From assembly GCF_900129825.1 (NCBI RefSeq), contig NZ_FQWZ01000007.1, positions 124,001-188,000 of the forward strand: a stretch of DNA of 64,000 nucleotides. Direction: 5' to 3'. The notes under the pieces were generated by a model. It was not told the origin of the DNA. It searched no databases and saw only the letters and a program-made list of their open reading frames with translations. The stretch comes from Hydrocarboniphaga daqingensis (lineage in GTDB: Bacteria > Pseudomonadota > Gammaproteobacteria > Nevskiales > Nevskiaceae). Shown in pieces: positions 49,831 to 57,795 of the stretch. Every line of letters starts with the position of its first letter. The first letter of the stretch is position 1. The position numbers and the translations under genes are program-made.

Positions 49831-52440
49831 ATGAGCGTCTCGCGTTTCGTCGTGCGTCATTCGTTGATGTCGGTCTGGTTGGTGCTGCTGGCGGCTTGCG
49901 GCAGCGGCAGCAGCGCTGGAGGCACCGGTACGCCAGCGCCCGGTGGCGGGACGCCGCCGACGACGCCCGAAGTGCCGCAACCGGAGCCGCCGGCGCCGAC
50001 CGCGTCGATCGGCAGCTGCGAGGCCACCGGCGCCGCACGCACGGCCGAGCGTCTGGCACGGATGCGGCCCGGTACGCTGGGCCAGTTCGTCGTCAGCTTC
50101 GACGGCAAAGCCGGCGTGACGCCGGCGCAAAAGGCGCTGTTGCAAACGCTGCCGGTGCGTGGCGCTTACACACTCAACCGCCTGCCGATCGCCGGCATCG
50201 TCGCCACCCGTGAAGCGGCACAGAAGCTGATGGCCACGCCCGGCGTGCGCTCGCTGCGCTTCAACGACCCGGTCACGCTCGACGACGAAGCCGCCAACGT
50301 GCTGACGTCGGTCACGCGCGCCCAGGCGCAGACCGCGCTGGTCAATGCTGACGGCCAGCCGTACACCGGCAAGGGCATCAGCATTCTGGTCAACGACTCG
50401 GGCATCGACGGCACGCATCGGGACCTGCAGTTCGGCGGCAAGCTGCTGCAGAACGCGCTCGGCCATCTGAACGGCCTGGGCGACGTGGTCGGCATCAACC
50501 CGAATCTGCCGATCGAGAACGTGCCCAACACCGACGTGCTCGGCTCGCACGGCAGCCATGTGGCCGGCATTGCCGCCGGCGACGGCACCGCCTCGGCCGG
50601 CCTGTTCACCGGCTCGGCCAAGGGTGCCAGCCTGATCGGTTACGGCTCGGGCGCGGCGCTGTTCGTGCTCGACACGCTCGGCGGCTTCGACTACGCGATG
50701 CAGATCCTCGACACGCACCCGGAATACAACCTGCGGATCGTCACCAACTCGTTCGGCAACACCGGCGACGTTGGCACCTGCTTCGACCCGGCCGACCCGA
50801 CCAACATCGCCACCAAGGCGCTGTCCGACCGCGGCGTGATCGTCGTGTTCTCGGCCGGCAACTCCGGCAGCGGCCCCGACACGATCACCGGCAACTTCAA
50901 GAAGGCGCCATGGGTGCTGGCGGCGGCCAACGCCGAGAAGTCGGGCCTGCTGGCGCCGAGTTCGTCGCGTGGCTCGCTGGCGCGCGGCAGCTACTTCACC
51001 GACGTCGACGGCGAACGTCTGATCGTCAACGACCGGCCGACCGTGGTCACGCCGGGCACCAACTACATCTCGGCGCGCGCGGTCGCGGCCGACCCGTTCA
51101 CGCCGCTGGATACCGAGGCCGACATCAGCAGTGGCGCGATCCCGCTGGAGCTGATTCCGTTCTACACGCAGAAGACCGGCACCAGCATGGCCGCACCGCA
51201 CTTGGCTGGCCTGGTCGCGCTGCTGCTCGAAGCCAACCCGGCGCTGACTTGGCGCGAGATCAAGCCGATCTTCGAGAAAACGGCGACCAACATGCCCGGC
51301 TACGAGCCTTGGGAAGTCGGCGCCGGCATGGCCAACGTCGAGGCCGCGCTGGCAATGGCGCTGTCGCTGCGCCGCGACTACGGCGTGCCCAATCACACTC
51401 AGCGTGGCTTCTTCGCGTCGATTGCACTCGGCGAGTCGACCGTGACCCCGGTCAGCGTCGCATTTGCACCCGCCGGCGCGGTTGAGCCGGTCAGCTTCGA
51501 AGTCGGTGCCGACGACAGCCTGGTGCTGGCGCAGTGGACCCAGCCCGAGGGCAATGCCTGCACCTGCGCAATCGTGCTGACCGACCCGGATGGCAACCGC
51601 TACGGCTCATCGATTGCGCTGCCGGTGCTCGGCGCCACGGTCGCGACCTCGGCGCCGGCCAGGGCCGGCATCTGGCAGTTCAGCGTCAGCGGCATCGGCT
51701 CGCTGTCGGGTGTGTCGCTCGACCCACTTGGCGTCACCAACGGCATTGCCGGCCCGGGCACCGTCGATGCGACGCTGACCGTGTTCAAGACCGGCACGAC
51801 CCAGGGTCTGGCCGACATTCGCGGCCGCAGCGACCAGACGACGATCGAATTCGCCGTCGCCAAGCGCCTGGTGGATGGCCTGCCGGCCGGCTTCACGCCC
51901 GACGCGCTGCTGACGCGCCGTCAGCTGGCCGAATACCTGATGGCCTTCGGCGTCCGCCAGACGCGCGAGCCGTCGCAGGCCAAGCGCTACACCGACACCA
52001 CCGGTTTCGCCGCCGCCGTTGCCGATGCGGTGACGGCACCGGGCCAGCTGCTGATGGACCTGTCGCCGGAGGCGCTGCCGCCGCTGGCGCCTGCCAGCAA
52101 CGGCAAGTTCAACCCGGCTGGCACGGTCAGCCGCCAGCAGGCCGCGTTTGCGCTGGTGCAGGCGATCGGCCGTCAGGCCCTGACGGCGCAGTACGAGGGC
52201 ATGGATCTGTTTGCGTTCGACGCTGAAGGCAACACGGTGCCGGTGGCGGATGCCGCCGACGTCGATCCGGCGCTGCGTAACCACGTGCAGGACGCCATCG
52301 CGCTGGGCATTCTCGACGTGCAGCTGTCGCAGCAGGGCGGCGCCACCGTGGCCCGGATCAACCCCAAGGGCACCGTCAGCCGCGCGGCCTACGCGGGGCT
52401 GGCAACGCGCGCCTACAACAGCATTCCGTTCCCGGAATAA
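49831..52440 (+). CDS. Subtilisin-family (S8) serine protease lipoprotein with SLH-like repeats
   Basis: The protein has 869 residues. The lipobox LAAC (Cys23) is followed by a Gly/Pro-rich tether and a propeptide-like region (85-145). The catalytic triad is Asp189 in VNDSGIDGTHRDL, His243 in GSHGSHVAGIAAG and Ser452 in GTSMAAPHLAG, with oxyanion Asn344 in SAGN. A beta domain (530-655) follows. The last 210 residues hold three S-layer-homology-like repeats, each ending in a (T/S)R-x-x-(A/L) block: TRRQLAEYL (695), SRQQAAFAL (767), SRAAYAGLA (850). It should be an envelope-anchored protease. No partner gene is adjacent in the same direction. Confidence 0.88.
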   Translation: MSVSRFVVRHSLMSVWLVLLAACGSGSSAGGTGTPAPGGGTPPTTPEVPQPEPPAPTASIGSCEATGAARTAERLARMRPGTLGQFVVSFDGKAGVTPAQKALLQTLPVRGAYTLNRLPIAGIVATREAAQKLMATPGVRSLRFNDPVTLDDEAANVLTSVTRAQAQTALVNADGQPYTGKGISILVNDSGIDGTHRDLQFGGKLLQNALGHLNGLGDVVGINPNLPIENVPNTDVLGSHGSHVAGIAAGDGTASAGLFTGSAKGASLIGYGSGAALFVLDTLGGFDYAMQILDTHPEYNLRIVTNSFGNTGDVGTCFDPADPTNIATKALSDRGVIVVFSAGNSGSGPDTITGNFKKAPWVLAAANAEKSGLLAPSSSRGSLARGSYFTDVDGERLIVNDRPTVVTPGTNYISARAVAADPFTPLDTEADISSGAIPLELIPFYTQKTGTSMAAPHLAGLVALLLEANPALTWREIKPIFEKTATNMPGYEPWEVGAGMANVEAALAMALSLRRDYGVPNHTQRGFFASIALGESTVTPVSVAFAPAGAVEPVSFEVGADDSLVLAQWTQPEGNACTCAIVLTDPDGNRYGSSIALPVLGATVATSAPARAGIWQFSVSGIGSLSGVSLDPLGVTNGIAGPGTVDATLTVFKTGTTQGLADIRGRSDQTTIEFAVAKRLVDGLPAGFTPDALLTRRQLAEYLMAFGVRQTREPSQAKRYTDTTGFAAAVADAVTAPGQLLMDLSPEALPPLAPASNGKFNPAGTVSRQQAAFALVQAIGRQALTAQYEGMDLFAFDAEGNTVPVADAADVDPALRNHVQDAIALGILDVQLSQQGGATVARINPKGTVSRAAYAGLATRAYNSIPFPE

Positions 52441-52454
52441 CGGGAGGTGTCGCG

Positions 52455-52483
52455 GGCAGCATGGCCGATTTCGGCGTGCTGCC
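52455..52483. terminator. Hairpin between the S8 protease and AmpG-like genes
   Basis: GGCAGCA at 52455-52461 pairs with TGCTGCC at 52477-52483, with an inner GCCGA/TCGGC stem. It lies 14 bases after the protease stop and 12 before the end of the convergent gene. No T run; probable bidirectional terminator. Confidence 0.55.
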
Positions 52484-52495
52484 TGCGCTGCGGGT

Positions 52496-53740
52496 CTAGC
52501 GGCGCCAGTGCGTGCGCAGCGCCGCCGGACCGGCGCCGCGGTCGAGGCGGGCCACCAGCAGCAAGCAGCCGACGCCCGACGCCAGCGTCGCCACGACAAA
52601 GCTGGTGACGTAGCCCGATGCATCGCCGACGGCGCCACCGACGAAGGCCGCTGCACCCTGCGTCAGCACGATCGCGCAGGCGTACAGGCTGTAATCGGTG
52701 CCGGCATGATCGGGGTCGCTGGCGTCCATCATCAGCGTAAACAGCGCCACCGTGGCCATGCCGCCCAAGGCGTGTTCGGCGATGCACGCGGCCCACACCA
52801 TGCCCACGCCGCCGAGCTTGAGTCCGGCCAGCGCGTACAGCGCGATGCTCGCGGTCTGCGCCAGCCCGAACACCAGCAGCGCCGGACGCCGGCCAAAGCG
52901 CCACGCTGCCCAGCCGCCGATTGCGGCGCCGGCCAGACCGGCGCTGGAGCCGACCGTGCCCTTGATCAGCGCGATCGCCTCCTTCTGCAGACCCCAGTCG
53001 CGCATGAACGGGCCGATCAGCGAGGCGGCCATCGTGTCGCCGAACTTGTAGGCGGCGATCAGGCCGATGAAGCCGAGCACGCCGGGCTGACGCAAGCGCG
53101 TCCACCAGCCGGCGACCAGCGCGCGGCCTGTGATGCGCAGCGGTTCGGCGCGTGCGGCCGGCACGCGTAGCCAGAACGCCGGCAGCGAGCACAGCAGCAG
53201 CAACATCGACATCGACAGGAACATCGGCCGCCAGCCGAAGCGTGCGTAGACGTACAGCAGCAGCCCGCCGCCGAGCACCATGCCGATCCGGTAGGCGCCA
53301 ACCTGAACGCCGTTGGCCAAGCCGCGCTGGCGCTCGTCCAGCAGCCGCACGGCCAGCGCATCGGTGACCACGTCCTGTACCGAAGCAAACAGGTTGAACA
53401 GGAAGAACGCGGCGAACAGCGCGGCAAAGCCCTGCTGCAGATCGACCTGGGTCAGCAACGCAGCGCCGGCGGCGCTGCCCAGTTGCAGCGGCAGCAGCCA
53501 GCGCCGTGGCGCGCCGACGCGATCGACGAACGGCCCCCAGACGAACTTCAGCGTCCACGGCACGAACAGCAGCGACGTCAGGCTGATCGCCTTCAGCGAC
53601 AGCCCGGCGTCGCGCAGCAGCACCGGCAGCGCCTGGGTGAAAAACCCGTAGGGAATGCCCTGGGCGATATACAGCCCGGTCAGCAGCATCAGCGTGTACG
53701 GCGCTGCGACACGGACGGGCGACAGCGCGGCTTGCGTCAT
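52496..53740 (-). CDS. MFS transporter, AmpG-like
   Basis: The protein has 414 residues with about 12 transmembrane helices. The start GLYIAQGIPYGFFTQALPVLLRDAG, then KFVWGPFVDRVGAPRRWLL and SVQDVVTDALAVRLL are typical of the AmpG/PAT branch of the major facilitator superfamily. AmpG imports anhydro-muropeptides for cell-wall recycling; related transporters carry acetyl-CoA or other cargo, so the substrate is not certain. It begins 13 bases after the DUF502 stop and ends the minus-strand group. Confidence 0.82.
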   Translation of the reverse strand: MTQAALSPVRVAAPYTLMLLTGLYIAQGIPYGFFTQALPVLLRDAGLSLKAISLTSLLFVPWTLKFVWGPFVDRVGAPRRWLLPLQLGSAAGAALLTQVDLQQGFAALFAAFFLFNLFASVQDVVTDALAVRLLDERQRGLANGVQVGAYRIGMVLGGGLLLYVYARFGWRPMFLSMSMLLLLCSLPAFWLRVPAARAEPLRITGRALVAGWWTRLRQPGVLGFIGLIAAYKFGDTMAASLIGPFMRDWGLQKEAIALIKGTVGSSAGLAGAAIGGWAAWRFGRRPALLVFGLAQTASIALYALAGLKLGGVGMVWAACIAEHALGGMATVALFTLMMDASDPDHAGTDYSLYACAIVLTQGAAAFVGGAVGDASGYVTSFVVATLASGVGCLLLVARLDRGAGPAALRTHWRR

Positions 53741-53753
53741 GCCGGCGCGCGCC

Positions 53754-54461
53754 TCAGCCCGGTGGCGTGACGCCGGGCGGCATCACGACGGCGGCGCCCG
53801 GCGCCGCATCGGCGCCACGCGACATGCCGGCCGTGATCAAAAAGCGCATTGCATCTTCAAAGCTCATGTCGACTTCGACCAGATGCTGGCGCGCGATCAG
53901 CACCGTGTAGCCGCCGATCTGGTAGCTCATCGGCAGGTAGACCGCGACCGTGTCGTGGTCCTGGGCCAGCCCGAATGCGGTCAGGTCTTCGACGGTGATG
54001 AAGCCGAGCAGCCGGAACGGCAGATTCGGCATGGCCACCATCACCACGCGGCCGAAGCGCGAATCGTCCTTCTTCGAGAAAAACCCCGTCAGATCGCGGA
54101 CGGCGCTGTAGACGGTCTTGATCAGCGGCACGCGTTCGAGCTGTTCTTCGGTCCATTTGATGAACTCGCGGAAGAACACCGCCTGCATCAGCAGGCCGAC
54201 GACGAAGATCACCAGCAGCGACATCAGTAAGCCCATGCCCGGCAGCGACGCAGTGCCCGGTGCAAACCAGCGCACGAAGCTGCCGAAGAACGTGTCCGCC
54301 ACGCCGATCAGCCACATCACGACCGCCAGCGTGACCATGATCGGCAGCACCGCCAGCAGGCCGGTGAAGAACGTGCGCGACAGCTTGCGCCCGCTGAGCC
54401 GCAGCGAGCCGCGACGTGCGCCGGCCGCGCGCCAGTCGATACGACTCCAGTCGAATTTCAT
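53754..54461 (-). CDS. DUF502 family membrane protein
   Basis: The protein has 235 residues. Two transmembrane helices (about 31-53 and 74-95) are followed by the conserved DUF502 stretch: VPLIKTVYSAVRDLTGFF, VMVAMPNLPFRLLGFIT, TVAVYLPMSYQIGGYTVLI. The basic N-terminus is likely cytoplasmic. The function is unknown; homologues in plants (LCV/COV) affect vascular patterning. Its ATG overlaps the stop of the upstream hydrolase gene by one base (TGATG on the minus strand). Confidence 0.88.
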   Translation of the reverse strand: MKFDWSRIDWRAAGARRGSLRLSGRKLSRTFFTGLLAVLPIMVTLAVVMWLIGVADTFFGSFVRWFAPGTASLPGMGLLMSLLVIFVVGLLMQAVFFREFIKWTEEQLERVPLIKTVYSAVRDLTGFFSKKDDSRFGRVVMVAMPNLPFRLLGFITVEDLTAFGLAQDHDTVAVYLPMSYQIGGYTVLIARQHLVEVDMSFEDAMRFLITAGMSRGADAAPGAAVVMPPGVTPPG

Positions 54462-55078
54462 CAGGCGAACGTCCAGCGGAAGCGGCCGATGCCGGCGCTG
54501 GCCAGCTCGATCGTGTCGCCCGGTTCGACCGGCCCGACGCCTTCCGGCGTGCCGGTGTAGATCACGTCGCCCGGCTCCAGGGTCCAGGTATGGCTCAGGA
54601 TGTGGATCTGTCGCGCCACGCTGTAGAGCATGTCGGCGGTGTTGCCGCGCTGTCGCAGCTGGCCATTGACGTGGCAGGTGAACTCGATCGCCTGCAGGTC
54701 CTGTTCGAGATAGGGCTTGAAGTCGCCCAGTGGCGCGGCGCCGTCGAAGGCCTTGGCCAGTTCCCAGGGCGCGCCCTTGTTCTTTAGCTGCGTCTGCAAG
54801 TCGCGCGCGGTCAGGTCCAAGCCCAGCGTGATGCCGGCGATGCAGTCCAGCGCCTCGTCGACGGCGATATCGCGGCCGCCGCCGGTCAGCAGCACGACCA
54901 GCTCGGCTTCGTGGTGAATCGCGCCGATGCCGCGCGGCAGTACCACCGGCTCGCCTTCATCGACGATGCAGCTCGGCGGCTTCATGAACACCACGCAGTC
55001 GCCGTCGGACGTGTTGCCCAGCTCCGCGACGTGCTTGGCGTAGTTGCGGCCGATGCAGAAGATGCGCTTGACGTTCAT
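54461..55078 (-). CDS. Fumarylacetoacetate hydrolase family protein
   Basis: The protein has 205 residues, the short YcgM/FAHD1-like form. FCIGRNYAKHVAELG begins the fold. The metal-binding acidic residues are in HHEAELVVLL and GLDLTARDLQ, and GDVIYTGTPEGVGPVEPGDTIE closes the active site. Members decarboxylate oxaloacetate or cleave acylpyruvates; the exact substrate is not clear from sequence. It precedes DUF502 and AmpG-like genes in one minus-strand run. Confidence 0.88.
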   Translation of the reverse strand: MNVKRIFCIGRNYAKHVAELGNTSDGDCVVFMKPPSCIVDEGEPVVLPRGIGAIHHEAELVVLLTGGGRDIAVDEALDCIAGITLGLDLTARDLQTQLKNKGAPWELAKAFDGAAPLGDFKPYLEQDLQAIEFTCHVNGQLRQRGNTADMLYSVARQIHILSHTWTLEPGDVIYTGTPEGVGPVEPGDTIELASAGIGRFRWTFA

Positions 55079-55142
55079 GGCCTATGGCGATGCAGGTGGG
55101 CCCCAGATGGTAGACGCAATCGGACGCCGCTGGCGTGAACGC

Positions 55143-57611
55143 TCAGCCGCCCAGCGGCGGACCCGGTGGCAGTCGCAGCTCGATGCCGGCAGGCGCAGCG
55201 TCGCGCTGAGCGTCGGCGGCGCGCGCGATCCGCTCGGCGATCAGCCGCGCTTGGGCGGCCTCAGCCATGCCGGTGCCGGCCGCCGGTTTGCGCGCGGCCA
55301 GCTGGTCCAGCTTGAGCAAGGCCAGTCCGCGCACGCTGCCATCGGACGCGCTGCGCGCCAGCGCGACCAGCTTGTCGACGACGATCAGCTGCTGCGCATG
55401 CAGGATCAAGCGCTGCGTGTCGTCCTTGCTGCGCTGGGCATCGAACGTGGCGGCGATCAAGCGGTCGATCACCGTGTCCAGGCCCGGCATGCGGCGGTTG
55501 CGCGCTTGCTGTTGCACCAGCCGCGCGCCGCGGTCCGGCTGCAGCAGCGCGGCGATCGTGATCGCCGATGCCGCGCGCGCGGGCGCAACCGCGTCAAAGC
55601 TCACACCGGTGGTGCGCGTGAACAGCTCGCGCGTCGCCGGCCAGCCGGGCGGACGCGGCGGGATCGCATCGAGCAGGGTGTCGGGCAGGGCCAGCGCGGA
55701 TGGCGCCAGCGTGTCGATCAGCGCATCGAGCGCATTGGCTTGCTCAGCGGCCGGCACCGCGCTGAGCGGTTGCTGCCCGTCGCCGCGCAGCGCATACACA
55801 TAGCGCTGGCCGCCGAGCGTCTTGGCGACCGCATCGACTTGGTAGCGGTGGTGCAGGTAAAGCGGCACCAGCGCTTCTTCGATCGTCGCCATCGGCATCT
55901 GGCCCTTGATCGCACGCTCGCCAAAACGCGCCAACGCCGCGCGCCGCAAGGCCATCATCCGTCGCAGTTCGGCAGCGCTGTCGCGGCCGTTGTCCCACAG
56001 CGCGACATCCGGGTGCGCGGCACCGGCAGGTCGCGCGTCTTCGTCGGTCAGAAAGCCGATGCCGGCGCGCTGCGCCCGCGTCAGGATTTCGCGCAGTGCG
56101 GCGGTCTCGTCGGTGCCGGGTGCGAACTGCCGGTAGCCGTAATCGATCGCCACTTGATCCCAGGCGCCGATCTGCTGCGTATACGGCGCGCTGATGTCGA
56201 TACTGCCGTCGTCGCGCAGCGTGACCAGCGGCTGCGGATAGTCCATCACCGAGCTGCGTCCGTCGTGGCTGGCGACGTAGTTGTGCAGCAAGCCGAGCGT
56301 GTGGCCGATCTCGTGCGCGGCCAGCTGGCTCAGCCGCGCCATCACCAGCGCTCGGATCGCATCGGATGCGGCATCGCCGGCTGCATCGTCGTACGGCGAT
56401 AGCAGACCTTCGGCCAATAGATAGTCGTAGCGTGCGCGCAGCGAGCCCAGCGACACATTGCCCTTGATGATCTCGCCGGTGCGCGGATCGATCACGGCAT
56501 TGCCGTAGCTCCAGCCGCGCGTCGCGCGGTGCACCCATTGCACGACGTTGTAGCGGACATCGAGCGGGTCGGCGCCTTCGGGCATCAGTTCGACACGGAA
56601 TGCATCGCGATAACCGGCCGCCTCGAACGCCTGATTCCACCAGCGCGCACCGGCGATCAAGGCGTCGCGGATCGGCTGCGGTGCGCCGCGATCGACGTAG
56701 TAGACGATCGGCGCGACAGCATCGCTGACGGCGGCACCGGGGTCTTTTTTCTGCAGGCGGTGACGCAGGATGTAGTGCTGCATCAGCGGGTGATCGATCG
56801 GCGTGGCGTAGTCGGCAAACGTGGTTTCGATATAGCCCGATCCGGGGTGCGAACGGCGCGGCTGATAGCCGGGCTCCGGCAGTGCGATCAGCGAGCTGCG
56901 CTCGCGCAGTGTGATGGCCTCGGGTGTGGGCGTGACGTCCTTGACATAGGCGCCGGGCGTCTCACCCTTGAACGTCAGCGTCGCTTCGATCTCGGTGTTG
57001 CGCGGAAACGCCTTGGTGCCAGGCAAATAGACCGCGCTGCGCTCGACGTCGAGCTGATAGCTGCCTTGCTCGGCACGCTTGATCGCGCCGATCGCATCAT
57101 GGACGTCGCGCAGCGCAAAGCCGGTGGCGTCGACCAGGCTGCGCTCGCCGTTTTCGGCAACGACCGGAAAACCGAACAGAACGGATTCAGCGAATGACTG
57201 CTCGACGGCGCGCTGCTCGTCACGATCGTCGCTGCCGGCACGAAACGCGAGGTTGGGCTGCACCATCAGCACCTTGCGGCCAACGCGGCGAAAGCGCACG
57301 TAGCGCGAGTCGCCGATCTGTCCGCGGTCGAGCCCGATGTCGTTCGAGCCCAAGCCCTGCGTCAGCGTGGTGACGTACAGCGCGCCGATGTCGGCTTGCG
57401 GCAGTTCCAGATACAGCCGGCCCTCGCTGTCGTCCCGGTACAGCGGCATGAAGCCGTCAAACCGTGTCCAGCCGCGCGTCTTGTCGGCGATCGACGGCAG
57501 CGCCGTGCTGCGCGCTGCGTCCGCAGCCGGCGCCGCGTGCGCGCAGGGTATCGCAGCGCCGGCTGCGCCGAGCAGAGAAAGGCAGCAGATCAGATGCGCA
57601 AGGCGATGCAT
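55143..57611 (-). CDS. Secreted zinc-dependent metalloprotease (DUF5117/DUF4953 type)
   Basis: The ATG at 57611, six bases after GGAG, gives 822 residues; an earlier ATG at 57653 adds 14. The signal peptide ends near PCAHA-APA (about residue 27). A large beta domain (DUF5118/5117 type: GWTRFDGFMPLYRDDSEGRLYLEL; key GxxP.Y......L.LE) covers the first 300 residues. The zinc site HEIGHTLGLLHN is near residue 430 with a downstream Met-turn-like SSVMDYP. It should be a periplasmic or secreted gluzincin/metzincin-type enzyme. It ends 64 bases before the FAH-type gene starts. Confidence 0.88.
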   Translation of the reverse strand: MHRLAHLICCLSLLGAAGAAIPCAHAAPAADAARSTALPSIADKTRGWTRFDGFMPLYRDDSEGRLYLELPQADIGALYVTTLTQGLGSNDIGLDRGQIGDSRYVRFRRVGRKVLMVQPNLAFRAGSDDRDEQRAVEQSFAESVLFGFPVVAENGERSLVDATGFALRDVHDAIGAIKRAEQGSYQLDVERSAVYLPGTKAFPRNTEIEATLTFKGETPGAYVKDVTPTPEAITLRERSSLIALPEPGYQPRRSHPGSGYIETTFADYATPIDHPLMQHYILRHRLQKKDPGAAVSDAVAPIVYYVDRGAPQPIRDALIAGARWWNQAFEAAGYRDAFRVELMPEGADPLDVRYNVVQWVHRATRGWSYGNAVIDPRTGEIIKGNVSLGSLRARYDYLLAEGLLSPYDDAAGDAASDAIRALVMARLSQLAAHEIGHTLGLLHNYVASHDGRSSVMDYPQPLVTLRDDGSIDISAPYTQQIGAWDQVAIDYGYRQFAPGTDETAALREILTRAQRAGIGFLTDEDARPAGAAHPDVALWDNGRDSAAELRRMMALRRAALARFGERAIKGQMPMATIEEALVPLYLHHRYQVDAVAKTLGGQRYVYALRGDGQQPLSAVPAAEQANALDALIDTLAPSALALPDTLLDAIPPRPPGWPATRELFTRTTGVSFDAVAPARAASAITIAALLQPDRGARLVQQQARNRRMPGLDTVIDRLIAATFDAQRSKDDTQRLILHAQQLIVVDKLVALARSASDGSVRGLALLKLDQLAARKPAAGTGMAEAAQARLIAERIARAADAQRDAAPAGIELRLPPGPPLGG

Positions 57612-57719
57612 GGCAGCTCCGGTACGGGTTTGAACAAGGGCATCAATACGCATCGCAGCGGCCGCGTCGCGGCGCGAAGGCTGCCGGCTGCAAGCCTAGC
57701 CCGCGCCGCGCGCGGCCAC

Positions 57720-57767
57720 AAAAAAGCCGCGTGCGGCGCTGCCCCGAAGGCAACACCGCACGCGGCT
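57720..57767 (-). terminator. Rho-independent terminator of the M36 protease gene
   Basis: On the minus strand, an 11-bp perfect GC stem (57767-57757 with 57737-57727) is followed by seven T residues (57726-57720). It begins 29 bases after the protease stop. Confidence 0.9.
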
Positions 57768-57795
57768 CGATACCGCGCGCGAGGCCGCGACGTGC

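Noticed and set aside
49819-51396. 525-codon open frame on the minus strand
   Set aside because: Antisense to the S8 protease, whose catalytic triad and lipobox are clear; no recognisable motif in the minus frame.
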